Positions 10,063-18,700 of a DNA stretch of 64,000 nt are shown in pieces (the first letter of the stretch is position 1; every line of letters starts with the position of its first letter). A program made the position numbers and the translations under genes. The notes under the pieces are model-generated. The model saw nothing but the letters and a program-made list of their open reading frames with translations. It was not told where the DNA came from and searched no databases. Origin of the DNA: Streptomyces sp. Act143 (GTDB lineage Bacteria; Actinomycetota; Actinomycetes; Streptomycetales; Streptomycetaceae); the NCBI RefSeq assembly GCF_003143935.1, contig NZ_QFRX01000001.1, positions 8,333,507-8,397,506 on the forward strand. The letters run 5' to 3'.

Positions 10063-11901
10063 ATGCGCAAGACAGCCACGGGCACAGCGCTCGCGGCCTT
10101 GGCCGCGGCGCAGTTCCTCGTCGTGCTCGGCAACTCGATCGTGAACGTGGCGCTTCCGCAGATCCGGACCGGCGCCGGCCTGTCGGACGGAGCGACGACC
10201 TGGGTCGTCAACGCCTACGGCCTGGCCTTCGGCGCGCTGCTGCTGGCCGGAGGGCGCGCCGCCGATCTGCTGGGGCACCGCAGGAGTCTGCTGGGCGGTC
10301 TGGCGGTCTTCGGGACGGCCTCCGCCGTGGCGGGCGCGGCCTCGTCGGCGGGCGTGCTGATCGCCGCCCGGGCCGTGCAGGGTGTGGGCGCGGCGGCCGT
10401 CGCGCCGGCGGCACTGGCCGTGCTGCTCGGACTCTTCCCGCCAGGGCCCGGGCGGGGCAAAGCGTTCGGGGTGTGGGGCGCGGTCTCGGGCGCGGGAGGC
10501 GCCGCCGGGGTGCTCCTGGGCGGGCTCCTCGCCCAAACCTGGGGCTGGCGTGCCCTCTTCTTCACCGTCGCCGGCGGAACCTTCGCCGTCCTGCTCGCCG
10601 TCGCGGTCCGCACTCCGCGATCCCGGGACCGCGGAGGCGGACGATTCGACCTGCTCGGCACCTTCACCGTCACCCTGTCCCTGACAGCCCTGGTGTGGGG
10701 ACTGGCCGGGGCACGCGAGCAGGGCTGGACCGACGGACGTGTCCAGGGCGCCTTCGCCCTGGCCGCGGTCCTCGGCGCCGTGTTCGTGCTCGCCGAACGA
10801 CGCCACCCCGACCCGCTGGTCCCCGCGCGGCTGTTCGAGGGCGGCCGGGTGGCCGCGGCCAACGTCCTGATGGCCCTGTTCGGATCGGTGTGGATCGCAC
10901 TGTTCTTCTTCCTGCCGCTCTATCAGCAGGAAGTGCTGGGCGCAGGACCGCTGCTCACCGGTCTCGGTCAGCTCCCGCTCGCCGGCGCCGTCATGCTCGG
11001 CTCCGCCCTGGCCCCCCGGATCACCACCCGGATCGGCGTCTCCCGTGCCCTGCCGGCCGCAGTGCTCGTCGAGGCCGCCGGAATGCTGTGGCTGTCGCGG
11101 ATCAGCGCCGACGGCTCCTACCTCGCCGACGTGCTCGGCCCGAGCGTCCTGATCGGGCTCGGTCTGAGCATCGCGTTCATCCAGCTCACCGACGTGTCCG
11201 TCGACGGCGTGGCCAAGGCCGACTCCGGTCTCGCCGGCGGACTGGTGAACACCACCCGGCAGGTCGGCGGGGCCGTCGGCCTCGCGCTCCTGGCCACCCT
11301 CGCCGGCTCCCTCACCGCCCGCTCCTCCCTCCCGCACCCGGAAGCCCTCACCGACGGCTACCGCGCCGCCTTCGCCGTCTCGGCCGCCGTCCTCCTCGCC
11401 ACGGCCCTCCTGGCCGTCCCCCTGACCCGCACCACCCGTTCCCCCGAAAGGAAGTCCGCCATGCGCACCATCGACGAATCCGCCCCCGTGGTCGTCCGCC
11501 TGTCCACCGTCATCGACGCACCGCTGGAGAAGGTCTGGGCACTGCACACCGACATCGACGCCTGGCCGAACTGGAACGCCGACATCGACCAGGCCGTCCT
11601 GACCGGCCCCGTCGCGCCCGGCAGCTCCTTCCGCTGGAAGACCCACGGTCTGGACATCGACTCCACCGTCTACGAGGTCGTCCCCGGCGAGCGCATCGTG
11701 TGGGGCGGTCCGTCCAGCGGCATCGACGGCATCCACGTCTGGTCCTTCACCGCCGACGGCGACCGCGTCACCGTCAGCACCGAGGAGTCCTGGAGCGGCG
11801 CCCCCGTCGACGCCGCCACCGAACAGCTCGGCCAGGCCCTGCACGCCTCCCTCGAGAACTGGCTCGCCGCCCTGAAGGGCCGCGCGGAGCAGACCGCCTG
11901 A
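10063..11901 (+). CDS. MFS exporter fused to SRPBCC (START-like) domain
   Basis: 612 aa. Residues 1-465 are a 14-helix DHA2-type drug/H+ antiporter (motif A-like GGRAADLLGHRRSLLGG; AVQGVGAAAVAPAALAVLLG). Residues 467-612, starting MRTIDESAP, are an SRPBCC/polyketide-cyclase-like ligand-binding domain (VIDAPLEKVWALHTDIDAWPNW). There is no stop between them. An SD-like GAAAGGAAG lies just before the internal ATG at 11461, so the SRPBCC part may also be made alone. The exporter probably removes the cluster product and the SRPBCC domain binds a hydrophobic ligand. First gene of an operon running to 15961. SD GGAG precedes ATG10063. Confidence 0.8.
   Translation: MRKTATGTALAALAAAQFLVVLGNSIVNVALPQIRTGAGLSDGATTWVVNAYGLAFGALLLAGGRAADLLGHRRSLLGGLAVFGTASAVAGAASSAGVLIAARAVQGVGAAAVAPAALAVLLGLFPPGPGRGKAFGVWGAVSGAGGAAGVLLGGLLAQTWGWRALFFTVAGGTFAVLLAVAVRTPRSRDRGGGRFDLLGTFTVTLSLTALVWGLAGAREQGWTDGRVQGAFALAAVLGAVFVLAERRHPDPLVPARLFEGGRVAAANVLMALFGSVWIALFFFLPLYQQEVLGAGPLLTGLGQLPLAGAVMLGSALAPRITTRIGVSRALPAAVLVEAAGMLWLSRISADGSYLADVLGPSVLIGLGLSIAFIQLTDVSVDGVAKADSGLAGGLVNTTRQVGGAVGLALLATLAGSLTARSSLPHPEALTDGYRAAFAVSAAVLLATALLAVPLTRTTRSPERKSAMRTIDESAPVVVRLSTVIDAPLEKVWALHTDIDAWPNWNADIDQAVLTGPVAPGSSFRWKTHGLDIDSTVYEVVPGERIVWGGPSSGIDGIHVWSFTADGDRVTVSTEESWSGAPVDAATEQLGQALHASLENWLAALKGRAEQTA
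11449..11463 (+). promoter_or_regulatory. Internal ribosome-binding site and ATG within the MFS-SRPBCC frame
   Basis: GAAAGGAAG, six bases, then ATG11461, in frame with the upstream transporter. It would start a separate 146-aa SRPBCC protein, suggesting that a former stop codon between two genes was lost or that both forms are produced. Confidence 0.5.
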
Positions 11902-11962
11902 CCATGCCCCGTCTGCCCGCGCGCCGACCGCAGGTGGCGCGGACAAGGAAGAGGAATCCACC

Positions 11963-13315
11963 ATGAGCACGAACGACAAGCCCTATCTGATCGGCCACTA
12001 CGCCCCGGCCGTGGACGAGATCACCGCCACGGGCCTGACCGTCGAGGGCCACCTGCCGCCGGAACTGAACGGCCGGCTCGTCCGCAACAGCCACAACCCC
12101 AAGCCGGGCGTCACCCCGACCCACTGGTTCAAGGGCAGCGGCATGGTCCACGGCGTCAGGCTGCGTGACGGCAGGGCCGAGTGGTACCGCAACCGCTGGG
12201 TCCGCACCCCCGCCCTCGACGGCGCCCCCTACATGACCGAGCACGGCCCCGACCTGACCGCCAGCCCCGCCGGCACCCACGTCATCGAGCACGGCGGACG
12301 CCTCCTGGCGCTGTGCGAGGCGAACTTCCCGTTCGAGCTGAACGCCGACCTGGAGACCGTCGGCGCCTACGACTTCGACGGCACACTGCGCAGCGCGATG
12401 ACCGCCCACCCCAAGACGGATCCGGTCACCGGCGAACTCCACTTCTTCGGCTCCTCGCCGTTCCCGCCGTATCTCATCTACTACATCGCCGATGCCAAGG
12501 GCCAGATCATCCACAGCGCCGAGATACCCGGTGCCACCGCCTCCCTCAAGCACGACTTCGCCCTCACCCGCCACCACGTGGTGTTCGTCGAAGGGTCGGT
12601 CACCTTCGACCCCACCGAGCACTCCGGCATCCCCTACGCGTGGAGCGACGAACAGCCCTCCCGCATCGGTGTCATGCCCCGTACCGCCGACGGCGCCGGC
12701 CGGATCCGGTGGCTCTCCATCGAGCCCGGCAACATGCTCCACGCCTCCAACGCCTACGAGGACGCCCACGGCCGCATCGTCCTGGAAGGCCCCACCGTCG
12801 ACCGGGAAGGCTTCCAGCTGTCCTGGAACTGGTGGGTCGGCGCTCCCGGCCGCGGAACCGAGCCCAACACCCGCTCCTACACCCGCCGCTGGGTGATCGA
12901 CCTGGAGCGCGGCAGCGTCGACGAGCAGATCATCGACGACCTCGCCGTGGAGTTCCCGACCCTCAACGAGGACTACCTGGGCGTCGAGAACCGCTACCAG
13001 TACGCCGTCTCCTTCCCCGATCAGGACGGCAACGGCGGCTACGGCATCGTCAAGTACGACCGCTCCACCGGTGCCCGCCGCGTCCACCAGGCCGGCGACG
13101 CCCGCCTGCCCAGCGAGGCGGTGTTCGTGCCCGCCGCCGGCGCCACCAACGAGGACGACGGCTATCTCCTGACCGTCGTCTCCGACCTCAAGCAGGACTC
13201 CTCCCGCCTCCTGGTCCTGGACGCCTCCGGACTCGACCAGGTCGCCGCGGTCCACCTGCCGCGCCGTGTCACCGGAGGCATCCACGGCTCCTGGATCCCC
13301 GACGCCGACCTGTAG
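11963..13315 (+). CDS. Carotenoid oxygenase family dioxygenase
   Basis: 450 aa with the seven-blade propeller signature of carotenoid/stilbene cleavage oxygenases. The four expected iron-binding histidines are visible: His149 (TAHPK), His197 (LKHDF), His260 (MLHASNAYED) and His441 (GGIHGSW). The N-terminal NPKPG and FKGSGMVHGVRLRDG blocks are also typical. These cytosolic enzymes cut a C=C double bond with O2 to give two carbonyl products; substrates range from carotenoids to lignostilbenes and stilbenoids, and the substrate here cannot be read from sequence. SD GGAAGAGG precedes ATG11963. It sits 61 bases after the MFS-SRPBCC gene in the same operon. Confidence 0.9.
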   Translation: MSTNDKPYLIGHYAPAVDEITATGLTVEGHLPPELNGRLVRNSHNPKPGVTPTHWFKGSGMVHGVRLRDGRAEWYRNRWVRTPALDGAPYMTEHGPDLTASPAGTHVIEHGGRLLALCEANFPFELNADLETVGAYDFDGTLRSAMTAHPKTDPVTGELHFFGSSPFPPYLIYYIADAKGQIIHSAEIPGATASLKHDFALTRHHVVFVEGSVTFDPTEHSGIPYAWSDEQPSRIGVMPRTADGAGRIRWLSIEPGNMLHASNAYEDAHGRIVLEGPTVDREGFQLSWNWWVGAPGRGTEPNTRSYTRRWVIDLERGSVDEQIIDDLAVEFPTLNEDYLGVENRYQYAVSFPDQDGNGGYGIVKYDRSTGARRVHQAGDARLPSEAVFVPAAGATNEDDGYLLTVVSDLKQDSSRLLVLDASGLDQVAAVHLPRRVTGGIHGSWIPDADL

Positions 13316-13351
13316 TCCGCCCCGGGGGCGGCCCTCGCGGGCCGCCCCCTC

Positions 13352-13460
13352 CCCGAGAAAGCCACCCCGAGAAAGCCACCCCGAGAAAGCCACCCCGAGA
13401 AAGCCACCCCGAGAAAGCCACCTCGAGAAAGCCACCCCGAGAAAGCCACCCCGAGAAAGG
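13352..13460 (+). repeat. Eight tandem 14-bp repeats, last one holding the SD of the next gene
   Basis: CCCGAGAAAGCCAC recurs with a 14-bp period (GAGAAAG at 13355, 13369, 13383, 13397, 13411, 13425, 13439, 13453). The copy at 13425 has one C-to-T change. The eighth diverges into GAGAAAGGA, the SD of the gene starting at 13468. It fills almost the whole gap after the dioxygenase gene. Confidence 0.95.
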
Positions 13461-13467
13461 ACCTCGC

Positions 13468-14025
13468 ATGTCCCTGGACGCCATCCTCCTCGCCGTCCAC
13501 GTGCTCGCCGCTGTCACCATCCTCACCGCCCTCGTCACCGACTGGATCGGAGTGCTCGCGCTACGAGGCGCCGGCACCACCCAGCAGGCCAGGGAGGGAC
13601 TGAAAGCCCTGGAGGCGTCGGCAGTTTTCGGCGTCTGGGGCAGGCTCGCCTCCCTGGCCGCCGGTCTCACCCTGGCCGTCACCGCCTGGTCGTGGGAGGG
13701 CTGGATCATCACCGGGATCGTCGGCTGGGTCGTACTCGTCCTCCTCGGCGAACCCCTGACCGGCAAGGACCTGCGCCGTATGGTCGCGGGCGCCCGCGAG
13801 GCCGGGGACGAACTCCCCGCCGGGCTCGCCGCCCGTATCCACGACCCGCGCCTGTGGAACTCCGTCCTCACCCGGACCGGCATCCTCGCGGCCCTCGCGG
13901 TGTGCATGTTCGGCAAGCCCGGTCTGCTCACCGGAATCGCCCTGCTGATCTGCGGACACCTGGCCGGACTGGCCGCGGCCCGACTCACGGCCCGCCACCC
14001 GCTGAGCCCGAGCGGAGCGCACTGA
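13468..14025 (+). CDS. Small integral membrane protein (DUF2269-like layout)
   Basis: 185 aa with about four to five hydrophobic helices (ILLAVHVLAAVTILTALVT; LASLAAGLTLAVTAW; ITGIVGWVVLVLLG; TGILAALAVCMF; GIALLICGHLAGLAAA). The layout resembles predicted integral membrane proteins of the DUF2269 type, but I cannot assign a function. A conserved-looking histidine in helix 1 and another in the last helix could ligate heme or metal; this is speculation. Its stop overlaps the next start as TGATG, so translation is coupled. It lies between a dioxygenase and a multicopper oxidase, suggesting a redox-partner or membrane-anchoring role. Confidence 0.75.
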   Translation: MSLDAILLAVHVLAAVTILTALVTDWIGVLALRGAGTTQQAREGLKALEASAVFGVWGRLASLAAGLTLAVTAWSWEGWIITGIVGWVVLVLLGEPLTGKDLRRMVAGAREAGDELPAGLAARIHDPRLWNSVLTRTGILAALAVCMFGKPGLLTGIALLICGHLAGLAAARLTARHPLSPSGAH

Positions 14026-14405
14026 TGCTCATCGCCCTGCGCGTCACCGCCGTCCTCCACGCGGTCGCCTACGCCGTGCAGCCGATCCTCGCCGGCATGT
14101 TCCTGTCCGGACGCGACAACGCCATCGGCAGCCACGGCGACAACGCCGCCATCGTCAGCACCCTCGCCCTCGTGCTGGCCGTCATGGCCGCGGTCGCCCG
14201 GCGCAAGCGCCTGGCCGGACCCTACGTCCTGCCCATCGCGGCCACCGTCTTCGTGCTGGAGATCGTGCAGCTGACCGCCGGTATGGACCACGTCATGTGG
14301 CTGCACATCCCGCTCGGCGTCGGCCTGTTCGCCGCCGTGATCGCCACATTGCCTCTCGTCCTCGCCGCCAAGTCCGTCAAGTCCGTCCAAGAGGACCGCA
14401 CATGA
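14025..14405 (+). CDS. Small four-helix membrane protein
   Basis: 126 aa, four predicted transmembrane helices (LRVTAVLHAVAYAVQPILAG; IVSTLALVLAVMAAVA; YVLPIAATVFVLEIVQL; LHIPLGVGLFAAVIATLPLV). Histidines in helix 1 and at DHVMWLHIP could bind heme, as in small cytochrome-like membrane proteins, but no family motif is certain. It starts inside the stop of the upstream membrane gene and its stop overlaps the ATG of the multicopper oxidase (ATGA at 14402), so three genes are tightly coupled and probably act together. Confidence 0.75.
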   Translation: MLIALRVTAVLHAVAYAVQPILAGMFLSGRDNAIGSHGDNAAIVSTLALVLAVMAAVARRKRLAGPYVLPIAATVFVLEIVQLTAGMDHVMWLHIPLGVGLFAAVIATLPLVLAAKSVKSVQEDRT

Positions 14406-15961
14406 CCAGCCTCACCCGCCGCAGCCTGCTCAAGGGCGCGGGCCTCGCCCTGGCCCCCACGGTCCTCAGCGCCTGCGCGGGCAACGGGGGCTCCATCGGG
14501 CCCGGCACCCTCACCAGCGCCGCCCGGCTCCCCAAGCCCTACACGGTGCCCCTGCCCGTCCCCACCCCGGCCAAGCCCGTCCGCTCCTCCGCCGCCGGCG
14601 ACCACTACGACATGACCCTCAGGGAGTCCACCGCCGAGATCCTGCCGGGCTACGCCACCACCATCTGGGGCTACGACGGAACCTTCCCCGGCACCTGTCT
14701 GACGGCCCGGTCCGGCACCCCGTTGGTCCTGCGCCAGACCAACCTGCTGCCCGTCCCCACCGCCACGCACCTGCACGGCGGGATCACCCCACCCGCACAG
14801 GACGGCTTCCCCACCGACCTGCTCTACCCCCGAAGCCTCGCCCGTCTCGCCGCCGGTCACCGCGGCGGCGGCCACCACTCCGGGCACACCACGATGCACG
14901 ACCCGCTCGCCCAGGTGAGCACCCACCAGCGCACCTACACCTTCCCCATGCGGCAGCGCGCCGGCATGCTCTGGTACCACGACCACCGCATGGACTTCAC
15001 CGGAGCTCAGGTCTGGAAGGGACTTGCCGGGATGTGTGTCGTCCGCGACGAGGAGGAGGACCGGCTCCCCCTGCCGCGCGGCGACCAGGAGATCCCCCTG
15101 TTCCTGTGCGACCGGGCCTTCGACGCCGACGGGCAACTCGCCTACCCCGCCACCGATCCGACCCTGCTCGGTGCCCCGGGCACCGACGAGTCCGTCATGG
15201 GCGGTGCCCAGGGCGACGTGATCCTCGTCAACGGCGCCCCATGGCCCTACCTGGAAGTCGCGGCCGTCCGCTACCGGCTGAGGCTGGTCAACGCCTCCAA
15301 CGCCCGCCGCTACGAACTGCGCCTCGACGGCCCCGCGGACAGCCGGTTCCTCCAGATCGGCGGGGACGGTGGCCTCCTCGAAGCGCCCGTGCGCCACACC
15401 ACGCTGCGGATCTCGCCGGCCGAACGCTTCGACGTCGTCGTCGACTTCTCCCGTTACGCCGTCGGCTCCACCGTCACTCTCGTCAACCTCGCCGACACCG
15501 GCCGGGCCGGCCGCGTCATGAGGTTCCATGTGACCCGCAAGGCCGCGGACGACTCCGCGATCCCCGAGCGGCTGTCCGACGTCCCTCCGCTCACACCGGA
15601 CGGCGCCCACCGCCAACTGGTCTTCTCCCGCAACGGTTCCCAGTGGCAGATCAACGGCAGACCCTTCGATCCTGCCGTCCCGCACCTGCGGCCGGCTTTC
15701 GGCACCACCGAGCACTGGACTGTCCTCAGCGTCGAGCGACACCCCTTCCACCTGCACGGAGCCTTCTTCCAGGTGCTCGGCCGCGGCTCCGCGGGGCCGG
15801 GCCCCTACGACGGGGGCTGGAAGGACACCGTGGAACTCTCACCCGGCGCCGAGATCCACCTCGCCGTCCGCTTCGACGCCTACCGAGGCCGCTACCTCGC
15901 CCACTGCCACAACCTCGAGCACGAGGACATGGCCATGATGGCCACGCTCCAAGTCGCCTGA
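14402..15961 (+). CDS. Tat-exported multicopper oxidase
   Basis: 519 aa. A twin-arginine start (TRRSLLKG) followed by LSAC (Cys25) suggests a Tat lipoprotein. All copper motifs are present: THLHGG, WYHDH, HPFHLHG and the C-terminal HCHNLEHEDMAM with the His-Cys-His-x3-His-x4-Met type-1/type-3 pattern. Cupredoxin domains span the mature chain. Such laccase/bilirubin-oxidase-like enzymes oxidise phenols or metal ions with O2 outside the membrane. A histidine-rich loop (GHRGGGHHSGHTTMHD, about residue 155-170) is unusual. Last gene of the operon; may oxidise or polymerise the exported product. Confidence 0.9.
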   Translation: MTSLTRRSLLKGAGLALAPTVLSACAGNGGSIGPGTLTSAARLPKPYTVPLPVPTPAKPVRSSAAGDHYDMTLRESTAEILPGYATTIWGYDGTFPGTCLTARSGTPLVLRQTNLLPVPTATHLHGGITPPAQDGFPTDLLYPRSLARLAAGHRGGGHHSGHTTMHDPLAQVSTHQRTYTFPMRQRAGMLWYHDHRMDFTGAQVWKGLAGMCVVRDEEEDRLPLPRGDQEIPLFLCDRAFDADGQLAYPATDPTLLGAPGTDESVMGGAQGDVILVNGAPWPYLEVAAVRYRLRLVNASNARRYELRLDGPADSRFLQIGGDGGLLEAPVRHTTLRISPAERFDVVVDFSRYAVGSTVTLVNLADTGRAGRVMRFHVTRKAADDSAIPERLSDVPPLTPDGAHRQLVFSRNGSQWQINGRPFDPAVPHLRPAFGTTEHWTVLSVERHPFHLHGAFFQVLGRGSAGPGPYDGGWKDTVELSPGAEIHLAVRFDAYRGRYLAHCHNLEHEDMAMMATLQVA

Positions 15962-15975
15962 GGCGGGCGCCGGCG

Positions 15976-15994
15976 TGATCACCCACGGTGATCA
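15976..15994 (+). terminator. Hairpin after the multicopper oxidase operon
   Basis: TGATCACC (15976-15983), loop CAC, GGTGATCA (15987-15994), 14 bases after the oxidase stop. Short stem without U-tract; could also be an operator. Confidence 0.35.
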
Positions 15995-16145
15995 ACGGGC
16001 TGCTGCCCCGGATCCACACCGGCACCCCCTGACGGGACCTGCCCGACCGGCTCTGGACGAGAAGGTGGCGTCGGGGGATGGGCGGGACCGGTTCGCAGCG
16101 GGCCGTCGGCTTGGCGGGCTTCGATCGAACCGGATGCGTCGCCGA

Positions 16146-17027
16146 TCAGGGCTGGACGTTCTCCAGATCCTCCAACAGGCTGGGATGCTTGGGCTCCCAG
16201 CCGAGTGCCTGCCGGGTGTACGCGCTGGACGAGGGCTGGTCGCTCGCGAAGATCTGGCCGAGGGGACCGTAGGTCTCCGCCGGCACCGACTCCACCGGCA
16301 CCCCCAGCCGCCGGCCGATGACCGCGGCGATGTCGCGAACCGCGTCCCCTTCGTCGGCCACGGCATGCCAGGAGGTACCCGCTTCCGCCCGTTCCAGGGC
16401 GAGCCGGAAGAGGACGGCCGCGTCGAGCGCGTGCACGGCCGGCCAGCGCTGCGCGCCGTCACCGGGATAACCGGACACCCCACTGCGGCGAGCGATGTCC
16501 GTCAGCAGCCCGGCGAACCCGCCGAACCCCTGGTTGTGCACGGTCCGCGGCAGCCGTACGGCACTGCTGCGGACTCCGCGCGAGGACAGCCCCAGAACCG
16601 ACATGACGGAACGCCCGCGACCGCCGACCGGCCCCTCGGTCATCAGCGGGTCGGCCTCGGTGGAGGCGCGGCCGGGGACGTGGGGCGTACCCGAGCAGGT
16701 GACGAAGGGACGGCCGGTGCCGACGAGCGCATCGCCGAGAGCCGCGAGGGCGGCACCCTCCTCCGCGACCGACTTCGCGACGGCGTCGGCGCTGCTGAAG
16801 TCGTGGCCGAAAGCGAGGTGGATCACCCCGTCGGCCCGGGCGGTACCGGCGCGCAGACTGTCCAGGTCGGCGAGGGACCCCCGCAGGGCCTCGGCACCGG
16901 CCGCCTCCACGGCCTGCGCGGATGCGTCGGAGCGAGCGAGTGCGAGGACGGTGTGACCGTTGCCGAGCAGTTCGGCGACGACGGCGGAACCGATCAGACC
17001 GGTGCCACCGGTGACGAAAACGCGCAT
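16146..17027 (-). CDS. NAD(P)-dependent epimerase/dehydratase-like extended SDR
   Basis: 293 aa. N-terminal Rossmann motif VFVTGGTGLIGSAVV, then a hydrophobic, Asp/Ala-rich SDR core. The usual YxxxK is not obvious; residues around SSRGVRSSAVRLPRTVHNQG align to the substrate side of atypical SDRs, so it may be a binding or reductase variant. SD GGGGAG precedes ATG17027. Divergent from a TetR gene, with two palindromic operators between, so it is almost certainly the regulated target. Confidence 0.85.
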   Translation of the reverse strand: MRVFVTGGTGLIGSAVVAELLGNGHTVLALARSDASAQAVEAAGAEALRGSLADLDSLRAGTARADGVIHLAFGHDFSSADAVAKSVAEEGAALAALGDALVGTGRPFVTCSGTPHVPGRASTEADPLMTEGPVGGRGRSVMSVLGLSSRGVRSSAVRLPRTVHNQGFGGFAGLLTDIARRSGVSGYPGDGAQRWPAVHALDAAVLFRLALERAEAGTSWHAVADEGDAVRDIAAVIGRRLGVPVESVPAETYGPLGQIFASDQPSSSAYTRQALGWEPKHPSLLEDLENVQP

Positions 17028-17045
17028 GGGAAAGCTCCCCAGGAG

Positions 17046-17067
17046 TGATGGGACTCTTGTCCCATCA
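17046..17067. promoter_or_regulatory. TetR operator site 1
   Basis: TGATGGGAC-TCTT-GTCCCATCA, perfect 9-bp arms, lies in the SDR/TetR divergent gap. Its centre is 33 bp (about three helical turns) from that of a second, near-identical site. Confidence 0.75.
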
Positions 17068-17078
17068 CCCTACTCCAG

Positions 17079-17100
17079 TGACGGGACAAGAGTCCCATCA
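17079..17100. promoter_or_regulatory. TetR operator site 2
   Basis: TGACGGGAC-AAGA-GTCCCATCA, arms differ by one base. The core is the reverse complement of site 1. Two cooperative sites in a divergent promoter are typical for TetR-family repression and autoregulation. Confidence 0.75.
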
Positions 17101-17115
17101 CTTAGGATGGCGACC

Positions 17116-17694
17116 ATGGCCAGATGGGAACCAGGCGCCCGCGAACGCCTCGTAGTGGCTGCCGTCGACCTGTTCACCGAGCAGGGGTACGACGCCACGA
17201 CGGTCGCGCAGATCGCCGAACGCGCAGGAGTCACCAAGAGCACCTTCTTCCGGCACTTCCCCGACAAGCGCGAGCTGCTGGTGGCCGGCCAGGAGACCCT
17301 GAGCAGACTGCTGACCGAGGGAATCGCCGAAGCCCCCGCCGACGCCAGCCCACTCGAAGCGGTCGCCGCCGGCCTGGAACGCGCATCCAGCGCCATGGGC
17401 CCCATGAGCCGCGAACTCGCCCCGCGCCTGAAGGCAGCCGTCGCCGCCAGCGCCGAACTCCAGGAACGCGACGCCCTCAAGAGCGTCAGCCTCGCAGCCG
17501 CGATGACGAACGCCCTGACCGCCCGCGGCACCCCCGACCCGATCGCGGCCCTGGCGGGCGAACTGGGCGTCCTCGCCTTCAAACGCGGATACGCCCAATG
17601 GTCCGAAGCCGACCGCGACGACAAGGACGAGCTCGCCGTTCACACCCTGGCGGCCCTGAACGAACTACGCGCAGCAAGCACCTCACTGGGCTGA
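17116..17694 (+). CDS. TetR/AcrR family regulator
   Basis: 192 aa. HTH at about residues 10-55: ERLVVAAVDLFTEQGYDATTVAQIAERAGVTKSTFFRHFPDKRELL. The remainder is an all-helical ligand domain. Start at ATG17116, with AGGA eight bases upstream, in preference to ATG17107 or the long upstream frame, which would run through the operators. It probably represses itself and the divergent SDR through the two palindromes. Ligand unknown. Confidence 0.9.
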   Translation: MARWEPGARERLVVAAVDLFTEQGYDATTVAQIAERAGVTKSTFFRHFPDKRELLVAGQETLSRLLTEGIAEAPADASPLEAVAAGLERASSAMGPMSRELAPRLKAAVAASAELQERDALKSVSLAAAMTNALTARGTPDPIAALAGELGVLAFKRGYAQWSEADRDDKDELAVHTLAALNELRAASTSLG

Positions 17695-17747
17695 CCGACC
17701 CCAGGTCACCGGCATCAAGCCGCCCTCCTGGAAACACCGGCACCACC

Positions 17748-18073
17748 GTCTCCGACGAGGCCCGAGCCCGAGCCCGTGCCTTCTTGCAGCGCCTCGGACA
17801 GGAACAGCAAACCGAGTGATCCGCGTCCTGCTCGACCCCACTTGCATCCAGGCCCTCACCGAGGGCGACGAACTCCTCAACGGCCCGTACGGCGACGCCA
17901 GTTACGGCTACGCCGCGATCGTCCTCCCCGCCCCTGCTGCCCGCCACCGTCACCGAACGCAAGAACCCAGGCGCAGGCCAGGCGACCCTCGGCCGCCGTT
18001 TCACCACCGCCACCGACTTCACCCCCGCGCACGCCCTGGTGACCGGAACATTGCGACAAATGCGACCATCTAG
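17748..18073 (+). pseudogene. Probable relic of an antitoxin/PIN-like toxin pair
   Basis: A short frame ending DEARARARAFLQRLGQ..., with stop at 17817-17819, overlaps GTG17816 of a second frame that begins VIRVLLDPTCIQALTEGDELL, like the first strand and helix of PIN-type toxins. High-GC3 coding bias then jumps to another frame near 17935 (LPATVTERKNPG...), suggesting a frameshift and truncation. The 4-base overlap is typical of antitoxin-toxin operons. Low confidence because both parts are short. Confidence 0.35.
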
Positions 18074-18142
18074 GCCCATGGATGTGAAGTGGCGGGCTGG
18101 GCCGGTGTGAGGGGCCAGTTGCCAGCAGACGGCGGGCTTCTG

Positions 18143-18430
18143 TCACGGTGAGCGAAACCAGGGTGGAACCGCTTCTGCATCCCCCTTTGCCACTGCCTGT
18201 GCTGCCATGTCCGCGATGAAGGCATGCGCAATCATGGCCAGGGTGATGTGCCTCATCCAGCCGACGTAGCGGCGGACTTCGTACTGGTCCAGGCCGCACT
18301 CGTTCTTCGCGGCCTGGAAGCCTTCCTCAATCGCCCACCGACGCCCGGCAATGCGCATGTTCGGGCGGCAGGCGCGTCGCGCTGGCGGCGCCGCCCTATC
18401 CTCGGCGGACGCGTAGTGCAGTCCGTCGTA
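18143..18430 (-). pseudogene. IS701-like transposase C-terminal fragment
   Basis: The segment IAGRRWAIEEGFQAAKNECG, followed by a YEVRRYVGWMRHITLAMIAHAF-like stretch, matches the C-terminal end of IS701/IS4-type DDE transposases, including the catalytic Glu region. The rest of the transposase is missing and no inverted repeats were found. It marks an old insertion just upstream of the membrane-CBS gene. Confidence 0.7.
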
Positions 18431-18700
18431 GGTCTTGAGTCGAACGAACATCGTTCCCCTCTTCTGCACAGGAGGCACAGGACGTGTTGCGCTCCCGGCG
18501 TCCCATCCCATGCGACTGCAGTGCCCTCCCCGCCTCAAAGGGCCCTTTGCCCACACGAAAGGGCCATTCGGCCCTGGAAACAGGGCCCTGTGCCCACCCG
18601 GCGGACCCCGCGGTGCCCTAGCTGCCAGCCCCGCTCCGTGCAGACAGTGGTAGCGAGCAGACTCACCTGCCCGTACTAGGGATCGGAAGGATGACCTGCC

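Noticed and set aside
10057..11979. 640-aa minus-strand frame opposite the MFS-SRPBCC gene
   Set aside because: Composition is Gly/Asp/Glu-rich shadow of GC-biased codons; no domain recognised, while the plus strand encodes a transporter.
13352..13460. CRISPR-like array
   Set aside because: Repeats are directly adjacent with no unique spacers and a 14-bp period; no cas genes nearby.
17046..17100. Rho-independent terminator instead of operators
   Set aside because: Lies between two divergent starts where no transcript ends, and comprises two separate dyads.
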